Source of the DNA: Meconema thalassinum
Taxonomy: Eukaryota; Arthropoda; Insecta; Orthoptera; Tettigoniidae
Direction: 5' to 3'
DNA length: 64,000 nt
Assembly (NCBI GenBank): GCA_946902985.2
Contig: OX336393.1
Coordinates: forward strand, 128,058,533 to 128,122,532
Below, piece after piece: positions 55,626 to 64,000 of this stretch. Numbering within the stretch: position 1 is the stretch's first letter; each line of letters begins with the position of its first letter. Under the pieces are notes generated by a model. The model was not told where the DNA came from, ran no database searches, and worked only from the letters and a program-made list of their open reading frames with translations. A program made the translations under genes and the position numbers.

Positions 55626-57003
55626 CACTGAATTATTGATATGAATGGTAGATATACAAATTACTAGTAAGCATCCAATATTATTTTATTATATTCGTGA
55701 TTTTGCATTAATTTTAATGCTAGCAGTGACCGAATTATTTCAACTTGTTGAATCATTGTTCGCTCTTCTATTTCTTTTCATACATAATCTTGAAACAAAA
55801 TTACAAGCTTGTTATTCACTACAGATTTCGCTGTAATATCGCGCTTATCGCGAAATAATTGAATTTCACTTTAAAATGGCCTTGTCGCTTTTATTCGCGA
55901 AAATAATATTCTTATTTTCTTAACCAGAAACATATGATTCGTAAAGACATCGTAAAATCGCTTGAATTATTTTTTTGTCGCGTTTATCGTTAATACGAAA
56001 AAATCATGCCTCTAGCCATTGTGTATTTAAAATTTAAATACCTATAGATGAATGAACTTGCGTACGGATGTATTTTGAATAAACAAAATTAGCTGAACTC
56101 TGCAGAACGTAATACGGTTTAAATTTCACCAGAATTATGTAGAAGTTGAAACATAGTACCAGGTCCACAGGAAATAACTCTGCAGACTTTGTGTTTTGTT
56201 GAAGAGCCTAACTCTAACATTCACCATTCTCAACAGACGTGGGTGTCTTCGAACAAAAGAACAACTGCTTTACCTCGTTTTACTTCGCATTCTGAAGGTG
56301 TGTTTGTGGAAACCTTAGTTCTGGATTGATGTTCTACATAAATCTTGGACTATTGTTATGATAATCTCAACAGAGACGATATAGAGTTACATCTTACGAC
56401 TTGCTGGATCGCATTTACATGCATCCTGGTAGAGAAATATATTACCTCCATATTTCTATCGGAGTGAATTAGTTAAGAGGAACTCTGTAAGCCAATGCTA
56501 GCCGTCACATAAAAGGCTGGTGTTCGGCTACTTTCAAATCATATTATTGTACCGTAATAACAATAATAATAATAATAATAACCCATATTTTCCATATCTG
56601 ATGACCAACCCTCGGAGGGAAGGTTAATTTACTAAAAACAAGCTGTACTCAGCATACGTTGTAATGCCAATAAAAGAAAGTAAGAAAGAAAGAAAGACAG
56701 AAAGACAGTGCTTGTGTTGTAATTTTGTTGATTGAAAAGGTCTTGGATACAAAATATTCTTTTGTATTGCGATGTTCATCAACAACGCTCAGGGACATTC
56801 CCTACAAGTGTAAGACTAAATTCAGAAAATCCATGCACCTCACATGCACAGCTATACATGACCTGCTCACGCATCGGAAAGCCTTCTCATTGATTCATGT
56901 AAGCTACACACCAGACGGAAAAACAAATGAACATGTAGTTAGTAGAATGGATTTACTTAATTCAGAAACCTTCGCAGGCGTGCACAACAGCTGATCAAAA
57001 TTC
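55626..57003. other. Unannotated AT-rich sequence
   Basis: AAT and AAAG microsatellites near 56567 and 56672. The open frame at 56725-56994 ends with a phrase repeated in the neighbouring foldback, so it is not taken as a gene. Confidence 0.35.
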
Positions 57004-57235
57004 ATTCGTTGAAACGACTCACACGCATTAAATTGTAAAATTAATTTTCTAGTTCAGAAACCTTTGCGGGCGTATGCACAACAACTAACTCATTTTTGAT
57101 GGCGCGCGAATCATTTCAACAAATGAACCTTGGTTAGTTGTTGTGCACACGTCCGCGAAGGTTTCCGAATTAGAAAATCCATTTTACAATAGGTGGCGAG
57201 TAAGTCGTTGCAACAAATGAATGTTGGCAAACAAT
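57004..57235. repeat. Foldback element with ~95-base arms
   Basis: Left arm (about 57004-57105) and right arm (about 57128-57230) are reverse complements with scattered changes: ATTTTCTAGTTCAGAAACCT against AGGTTTCCGAATTAGAAAAT, and GTTAGTTGTTGTGCACACGT on the right. Partial extra copies of arm sequence lie at 56958-56990 and 57250-57270. Confidence 0.8.
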
Positions 57236-57275
57236 TCGTGTGCCAATATTTTTTTGTTGCAACGACTCACTGGCT

Positions 57276-57395
57276 GCGTGGCTGCGTGGCTCAGTGGTAA
57301 CGTTCTCGCTTGCTGTGCCCTAGGTTGCAGGATCGAATGCTGGTGCAGTCAGCTGGCATTTGAGGGTGCGTAAATGCGAGGGAGCAGTATCACTC
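57276..57395 (+). repeat. SINE S6, 3'-truncated
   Basis: GGCTGCGTGGCTCAGTGGTA, GGTTGCAGGATCGAATGCTG, CAGTCAGCTGGCATTTGAGG; matches 31777-31900. Confidence 0.75.
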
Positions 57396-57776
57396 ACCCA
57401 AGAATATTGTTACCCTGTAAAACTGAAGTTTCTCATTGCTATGGTTACCTATGAACGAAGCTGTTATGAGGCGGTTGCATTCTTTGTTAAGGTAACCACT
57501 GAATCAATGTAATGGGTATTTATCAACAATTGCCTTCATGAGATTAAATAGTTAAGTTACTGAAAAGGCATTATCATTCACTGATACCAACATTACAATT
57601 AATGGTTTTTGGAAACAAAATATTAAGCAAACGGTACATTTATTCCCTAACTATTGAAGTTAAAGAGATTAAACTTAATAGTGTTGAAGTAGATTTCATG
57701 GCTTGCAATCCAAATTAGAATCATGATCTTAGCGCTTCCAACTTTGTATTAGGTAGATTTCATTAAAAAGCTACCG
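57396..57776. other. Unannotated intronic sequence
   Basis: Nothing recognised. Confidence 0.3.
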
Positions 57777-58100
57777 ACATTAGTGGTTACGCTGGCTAAA
57801 AGCGCAGTGTTAGGTCATGGGGCCAAGCTCTCTACTGACTCGGTAGACGCGTGAGTTCGAGCCCCACCGTCGGCCGTCCTTGAAATGGTTTTCCGTGGTT
57901 TCCCCATTTTCAACACCAGGCAAATGCTGGGACGGTACCTCCTGACAGGCCACGGCCGCTTCCTTCCACATCCTTCTCCAATTTCATTCACCTTAATCAA
58001 TTCCATCTCTCATCCCGACGCGCAGGTCGCCCACGGGCGTCGAATAGAAAGACCTGCAGTAGGTCTCTGAGGAGACCACACGAAAAAAAAAAAAAAAAAA
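57777..58100 (+). repeat. SINE S4 with poly-A tail
   Basis: Head region AGTGGTTACGCTGGCTAAAA with GTGAGTTCGAGCCCCACCG, central domain (GAAATGGTTTTCCGTGGTTT, GGCAAATGCTGGGACGGTAC), 3' part CATCCCGACGCGCAGGTCGC, poly-A at 58083-58100. Confidence 0.83.
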
Positions 58101-58814
58101 TTAGAAAGCTAACTATTGCAATGGGTACCATGTTTCGACTTCCGGAAAATTTCGACATATCTTTGCGTTCACATCCCCCAGACCCCAAAACCACCGTCAG
58201 TTCAAAAGTTTATATATAATTTAGGTATATATATATCCACATATATCAGTTTCTTGTGGACACGATAACTGCCTTAATTTTTCACCTATCCCTTTGCATT
58301 TTTTACATAATAGGCTATGTATCCCTTTAAAATCTCGTTCGAGTTCGTTAATGGGCAAAATAGGTCGAAGCAGTGAAATATCGCTATAACTCTCTTAATA
58401 CGTGAAATATCGAATCCATTCAAAGTTCATACTATGTATCGTATAAGTGCCAAAAATGTATGTATAATATTTTTTTGATAGCACCAACAATTGACCAAAA
58501 GGGTGAAAAAAATGGGTTTTTCGGGAAACATTAATCATATCTCTCTTAATAGGCACAATATCAAAACCGTACAAAATGGACAATATTCCCCTATAATAAT
58601 TACCTAAAACTTTCGTCTGAAGTAATTTTTGATATGACCCACCATCACGCTAAGGGATGAGAAAAATGATTTCGGAATTATAAGAAAATGCCAAGAGCCA
58701 TCAGAGGTTACCATGACAACGCTTCTAAATTGATGAGTGATGTGCTATCAGAGGTTGCCATGACAACACCATTGCACGAGATCACATTCAGTTTTCCATC
58801 TGACTCTGTGGGAA
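58101..58814. other. Unannotated AT-rich sequence
   Basis: Shows loosely repeated phrases (TAACTCTCTTAATACGTGAA, TATCTCTCTTAATAGGCACA) that suggest an old repeat; not classified. Confidence 0.35.
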
Positions 58815-59196
58815 GCGGCTTCGGTGACGTAACTGGTAACATGCTGAATTTCTGTGCCCAAGGTCGCGGGTTCAAAGCCGGTCGGATTTTCTAAGAGCGC
58901 TAAAAATTCCTCAGTATGCTTTACTTCGGAGGGGAAGTTCCAACGTTCCTTTGCAAGTTGCTGGTTGCAGTGGCATTTAGTTGCCAAGTTCACTGCTAGG
59001 TGTCGTTGACGGTAGTATTTGGTACCAAAATTAGTAACTACTACTTGAAATTGACCGTCTGCAGTCCTTACCTGAATTACAGACTAATACAGTCATCACA
59101 ATTAACACCGTTTATCATACAGATTCTACACGCACTCAAAGTCCACGGGGTTACATGACCGCATTGTCGCAGCCCCTAAACTGAGGAACCAACCAA
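58815..59196 (+). repeat. SINE S1, internally deleted
   Basis: Head GGCTTCGGTGACGTAACTGG with GTCGCGGGTTCAAAGCCGG. The body loses the ATTTATGGCATG part; 3' part and AACCAACCAAC tail present. Confidence 0.83.
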
Positions 59197-59978
59197 CATC
59201 TCTGCGGGAGATAAAATTTTTCGGAAGTAACAGACTGTTAGATAGTTACACATCTGTTCCAAACCTTGCATAAGGACAGTATGACTACAAGTATAAAATG
59301 GACTCCAAATGGCAAGAAGGTTACCGTCCCCATAAGACAATAAAACGTTAAACATATGCATAGAAAGACGAAAACAAAAAAGTTAATTAAGCTCCAATTG
59401 TAAAATACTTTCTCGCAATAAATGAGGTCTGATCCATCTACGAAAACCTGCATATTTTGCCTATTATAGCCTATCTCCTAGTTTGCCCGGTGAAATCTAC
59501 TTCCGCCTTCCGGCGTGCCGTGAGGAATTTTTTGTATTTTTTTGTTTGATAAGTGTAAAAAGTTTTGAAGCAATGTATCTTTTCTCAAGTTACATAAATA
59601 CTGCAGCCTTTATTCTAGGTCAGATTAATCCACAAATGCACATACCGATTCTGTGAAAATTTCAGGTAGATCGGTGCAATAATTTCTGATATAGCCTAAT
59701 ATAGGCTACCTTATTTTCATAAAAATAAAGGTTAAAAGAAATGGCTATCAAAGAAATGTCTGCAAATGGAGATGAATAATGATTTGGTAGCCAAAGTTGA
59801 CATACTTCAAAATCCCTCATCTCGGAAATATATTAAAAATTTTCCTCCAAACTAACTTCCTATGATATTTCAATGTGCAGAGAATCCAAAACATCGGAAG
59901 AGAGAAAATTGAATTTATCAACCGATACCGTACCGGTACCTAAGTTAGCGCCACCTTAATATACACTACCAAGTTCGC
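59197..59978. other. Unannotated; weak repeat at 59466-59715
   Basis: A stretch bounded by TATAGCCTAT and ATATAGGCTA includes TTCAGGTAGATCGGTGCAAT, similar to phrases of the 38899 composite repeat. Remainder unrecognised. Confidence 0.35.
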
Positions 59979-59982
59979 TTAA

Positions 59983-60680
59983 CCCCTCAAGCGTGATATT
60001 GTGAAACTCTGGGCTGCACCCACAACGTGCATTATTTCTAGCCTACTCCCAATGGTAAGCGCGGTGTCATATGCATTTCGCTATAATTTCCAAACGCAAT
60101 GGCAAAAGTTTTCAAAAAACACACACAATAAGAACAACATATAACATAATATTCTAAACTATTGATAACCTGGTTATCCCTGGTCAGCGGCACGTCAATA
60201 CTGGGACAATATCACAGTCGCCTAATGTGTTCGTATTTCTTGGCGTTCTATCACGAATTACATCGTCAGCGTCACTATCTTCACTGGAAGTTATAGCGAA
60301 TTGATCCTCTATATCGCTGTCACACTCTGAATCACTTTCGTTGGCACTAATATCGAGCAAATTAGCTATTTCTTTGTCATCAATAACTGTGCCACGACCT
60401 GCCATGTTTACAAGCAAACTCACGGTCCGCAAAAGCGGGAACACGTGTGCAGAGATCTGAAAAATAAATGACTGTGAAGATATGCGACACCTCCTGGCAA
60501 TAATAAGTAGCTCGAAGTGTAGCCAAAAGTTGCCTCTTCCTGCCATCTTACGACCAAATAAATTACTATTACGAAGTCCACGTAGCGGGCGTTTCAAATT
60601 CGACGGCGCACCCTTGCGCCGTACACGCTGTGAACGTAGCAGGCTAGTGGGCGCACCGTTGCGCCGTACACGCTAAGGGG
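59983..60680 (-). mobile_element. piggyBac-like element, internally deleted (~698 bp)
   Basis: The left end CCCCTCAAGCGTGAT follows TTAA (59979-59982). The reverse of the right end is CCCCTTAGCGTGTAC. The right flank is AAGC, not TTAA, so one target copy is altered. The right subterminal region has two copies of GGCGCACCNTTGCGCCGTAC (60605 and 60651), each with a GGCGCA/TGCGCC palindrome. It keeps an acidic transposase N-terminus. It ends 125 bases before the last T-box exon. Confidence 0.7.
60184..60405 (-). pseudogene. piggyBac-like transposase N-terminal fragment
   Basis: From the ATG at 60403-60405 the frame reads MAGRGTVIDDKEIANLLDIS, then ESDSECDSDIEDQF and SSEDSDADDVIRDRTPRN, stopping at 60184. 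An acidic Asp/Ser/Glu-rich leader is typical of piggyBac (DDE_Tnp_1_7) transposases. The catalytic domain is deleted. An upstream in-frame ATG at 60595 would extend it but is less convincing. Confidence 0.7.
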
Positions 60681-60805
60681 AAGCAACAACAACCACAACC
60701 TCATCACCAATACGGACAGTGAATGTATTGTTTGATATGTGCAGTTGCTAGATGTAAGGTAATCAGTGATATGGCTGATAACGGGATCAGATGGTTTGTT
60801 CACAG

Positions 60806-61346
60806 GGAGACTATGGAATCCATGTTGGCGGAGCAGCACTACCTGCGGTCTCCACTTCGACCCTTCACGGACATGGACACCCACAACAATAACCTGACTC
60901 TGGAGGAGAAGGCCCTCCTTGCCGCGAGGTCCCAGCTGTTCCTGCGTGCCGCTGCAGCGGCTGCGGGGCCCTATGGTCCCCTCATGGGGCCTATGTGTTC
61001 GCTGTACGGTGCTGCCGCAGGACCTGGAGGCGGTGGCAGTCCTGTACCTCCAGGAGTCCTCTGGAGCCAATGGGCATGCCTGGGACCATCTCTTCTGCAC
61101 GCTCAACAGTTGGCAGCTGCCGCCGCTAGTTCATCTCACTCCCAGACGACGTCGACAGCGCCCGCGTTGCCCCGACCACTATACCCACCTCAGCTGTCGG
61201 CGGCGGGACTCGCCCAGCATCGCTTCTCTCCGTATGGATCACCCGCCACTGTAGCAGCGATTCGACGGACACTCTCTCCAGTTTCTTCTCCGGATAGTCT
61301 GCAAGACGCTTCCGAACTGTCTTCTCACAGCCCTGCGCTTACGTAG
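60806..61346 (+). CDS. H15/mid: H15/midline: terminal coding exon, C-terminal region
   Basis: The first base completes the split Arg, giving ERETMESMLAEQHYLRSPLRP, which aligns with the ESVESLIQKHSYARSPIR stretch just after the T-box of vertebrate TBX20. The rest is low-complexity: an LEEKALLAARSQLFLR helix, an Ala run, a Gly/Pro segment, a second Ala run with Ser/Thr-rich sequence, and a Ser/Pro tail (RRTLSPVSSPDS) ending at TAG 61344-61346. About 179 residues. The GC content is much higher than the surroundings, as expected for a coding exon here. The acceptor is TTTGTTCACAG. The open frame extends upstream to an ATG at 60723, but that part is intronic or piggyBac-flanking sequence and should not be used as a start. 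The C-terminus is probably a regulatory region; no known domain is seen in it. Confidence 0.93.
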
Positions 61347-62200
61347 GGGCATCAGAAACGCCGAGAACGGACAAGAAGCAATTGGACTCTATATTAATGT
61401 TATCTGTTGAAAACAGTTACCTAACGATACGATTGGAGACTGAGAATTCAGCACTCCAGAGGAAATATAATTATATCCTCATCTCGCCAAAGACTGTTAG
61501 AGGAAGAAATCAACAATAAATATAAGCTCTCAAGAACTTCCACATATTCACGATTAGAATGTTTAAGATCCCTAGGAATGATAATTAACTTTACAAGTTC
61601 AAAGAACTAGTGATACCCCCAAAGAATATCAGAGCTCCCTGGCACTGAATTATCGGTCAAAAGTGGATATCATTTGCAGGCCATATTATTTCAGGATTTA
61701 ACTGCAGAAAAAGTAAACCTTATATGAATCAATAGTTTTCTCATTCATGTATTGTTAATATTCATGGAAGAATATTTCTCAATGCTGCATCCTAACAGAA
61801 ACTTCATGTTCAAGAGCCCTAGTAACGAACGCATGGTGATGGTGAGGATTCCAAACAGGAAACAGTGTAATTCGAAAGTTCATACCTGCGTTACTTCATA
61901 CTCGAGGACGAATTACTTTACTATCCAGCATCGGAGGATAATTATATTAACAAAACTTCCAATTGTGGACTCCTGAAGTTGCAGGTGATAGCACTTCAGC
62001 TTTCCTAACATGATATGACATCCAGACTTCCAAAATCTTCTTAATCATAAGTCATCATACTTTTAAGATTTGGTAAAATGTGACTATGGAACTGTCATTA
62101 TCTTTGAATAATCCTTCATATATTGACTGACTGGCTTGCCATGTTGCCACATCTTAAGGTTAATTGACTGAAACTTCAGAAGACTTTAATAAAACGGATG
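61347..62200 (+). other. Probable 3' UTR of H15/midline
   Basis: AT-rich sequence after the TAG stop, without recognisable repeats. Candidate AATAAA signals lie at 61515-61520 and 62189-62194, with a further one at 62980-62985. I cannot tell which is used, so the right edge is a guess. Confidence 0.45.
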
Positions 62201-64000
62201 CCACGGTGACTACAGTGAGGCCTCTTTCTACCGTAAATTCTCGCACCCTTACATATAACTTGTTTATGGGGTATGCAAGGGTGCCAAACCGTGCTATTGC
62301 CTGAAACATTAAAGGGTTGTATCCCGTATTAGCTTAGGGACAGATTGTGCAATTTTAGGATATCAAAACCGAGCCCAATTTTGAAGAAACTAAACTTTTT
62401 GTTGCTCATCAATTTCTGCGCTCTGAAATCACCTTTCTAATTATCAGAGCCAAAGGAGCATTTTCCCTTAGCTAGGAATATTCTCCTGTCAAATAATGTG
62501 TGAAAAAATATCCAAGGAAGATTTATTTAAACTGTGATCTACATTACTACTACAAAACATGTACTTATAAACCTATAATTTATGAATCAGTGGGAGGCAC
62601 ACAAATAGACCAAGGACGTCAACATTCTCTCAACAGTGACGCTTGTTGAGTTTTATAATTAATAATCTGTATGATTCTAAATCAAGTTCCTATGGTATGT
62701 TCTTTGCTAAGCGTAGTCTAACTTATAACTGGTGATATGAACACATTAGTGAATCATCTGAAACGGATATCATTCTCAGTTTTATCTACACCTTATCTTG
62801 CAGAATTGTTATACATGTTAGATAATTCGGATCATGAAACGAGTTCGCAAGTAGTAAAATATGTATATGACGGTGAAATATGCAAACTTCTTAGCAGTAA
62901 AATATGGCTCATGAACTCAACGAGAAATTCTAATCAACGTGTTGTGTTGAACATTCTGAGATGTGGAGATGTTTGTTCAAATAAAGATTAGGTTCACTTA
63001 AAGAAAGTCATGTTGACAATTCATATCTGTGTTAATATACCATTAAGTTTACCAACCAAACTCGGAGGTATAGCTTCAAAGAAAGAACGAGACGATACCT
63101 CTTGATTGTATGATATGATCACTGGTACACTCAAAGAAAAGAAAGAGTAGGCTAATGTCCTCGCATTGTACATATAAAAAGCTTCAGCGATGAAAGTTAT
63201 ACTTTGAAAATCACCACGTTTGTTTCTATACTTTAAAAGTGCATTTTAAGGGACTTCATTGTCATATATCCTAGTTGTTTCATTTCAGGAACAACGCCTT
63301 ATTGTCGGATATCAGTGTTTTAAATAGGCTAAAGAAAATATTATTCCGAAAGGAAACTACATTATTCTTGCCTTGTGTTATAAATCACTCTTTTATGTTA
63401 CTATTTGCCGAGATGCATTGCATATTTAACTTCATATTGTCTGACAAATTCTTAATGTTTGCCATAACGTTTATATTTAACCTTAATTTTGGTATATGGG
63501 GGCATGGCATTGATGTTAAGTCCCCATAAGTGGAACCACAAACAATTATGGGATGTTTCCATATCACTGTCTTAAAACAATAGAATTGGTCATTACGTAA
63601 AGGTCATAGCTCTATTTTACTTTCTCCCATCCACCTTTACTGTGAGGGTTTCTGGAGTAAACTAACTGCTATTATAGTTGAAAAGCGATTTAATCATCCA
63701 TTGGGAGTGTTTTTATCTCCTGTATGAATCACAAAGATTATATGTATTACACAACTTCAAATTTGAATTCAATCTTCAGTATGCTCCATCCTTAGTATTT
63801 TCTTGTCTTGTTTTTCCTCGTTTGTATTCTCAATTTTAATATAAAGCTTTAAAGCGATTCTCAGTGTTTTCTATATTAACAATTAACTGATCTCTCTTCA
63901 GTCGGTTAACACGTATTTATGTCCAATTATATTATGTGAGAAATGTCACTGAAAAAGTACATTTGAAAGTTATACACAGAGGAGAGTGGGGTGTGTATAT
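62201..64000. other. Unannotated AT-rich downstream sequence
   Basis: Nothing recognisable: no coding pattern, no SINE head and no terminal repeats. The open frames at 62737-62991 and 63275-63529 lack family similarity or biased composition. Confidence 0.4.

Noticed and set aside
56725..56994. 89-codon frame
   Set aside because: Its end is repeated in the adjacent foldback and no homologous protein is recognised.
60723..60805. ATG upstream in frame with the last T-box exon, as an independent start
   Set aside because: A good acceptor at 60805/60806 and the TBX20 alignment show the exon starts at 60806; the upstream codons are intronic.

Overview
The window looks like nuclear DNA of a large-genome insect. 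It is AT-rich, has very long introns, carries one recognisable developmental gene, and is otherwise packed with tRNA-derived SINEs, DNA transposons, LINE fragments and unclassified repeats. The repeat style (many SINE families with tRNA-like heads and AACC or ATT tails) and the intron sizes suggest a hemimetabolous insect, possibly orthopteran or another polyneopteran. That placement is inference. No bacterial, organellar or viral genes were recognised.

The only host gene I can support is a T-box transcription factor of the TBX20 class (insect H15/midline), on the + strand. Four coding exons fit together in frame: 10265-10538, 19196-19360, 51490-51566 and 60806-61346 (stop codon TAG). Introns are about 8.7, 32.1 and 9.2 kb, and every exon has clean AG/GT borders with matching phases. 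The 77-base exon at 51490 is easily missed but encodes the conserved end of the T-box. The 5' exon or exons (the start of the T-box, the N-terminus and the promoter) were not found and probably lie upstream of base 1.

Upstream of the first visible exon, a P-element superfamily transposon (2212-5567) carries an apparently intact 895-residue THAP transposase, terminal inverted repeats and a 7-base flanking duplication. Next to it is a deleted hAT element with a perfect 8-base duplication. Intron 1 holds a deleted mariner, a 3.97 kb TG...CA non-coding element that looks like a giant solo LTR, a 251-base satellite array inside an inverted repeat, and a second foldback. Intron 2 holds the second giant TG...CA copy (inserted into a SINE), two more hAT elements, a mariner with about 190-base terminal repeats, LINE 3' ends, a 14-copy tandem array of a 128-base unit, and most of the SINEs. 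Intron 3 holds further SINEs, a foldback and a deleted piggyBac-like element ending about 125 bases before the last exon. Downstream of 61346 I see only 3' UTR candidates and unannotated AT-rich sequence.

Structural observations worth follow-up: (1) the intact P element; (2) the paired ~4 kb LTR-like elements with 4-base duplications; (3) a recurring CUGANGA-like/hairpin/GAAAC motif, resembling a hammerhead core, with compensatory stem changes; (4) hairpin-bearing 251-base satellite units; (5) mosaic SINEs that share a central domain but exchange heads and tails.
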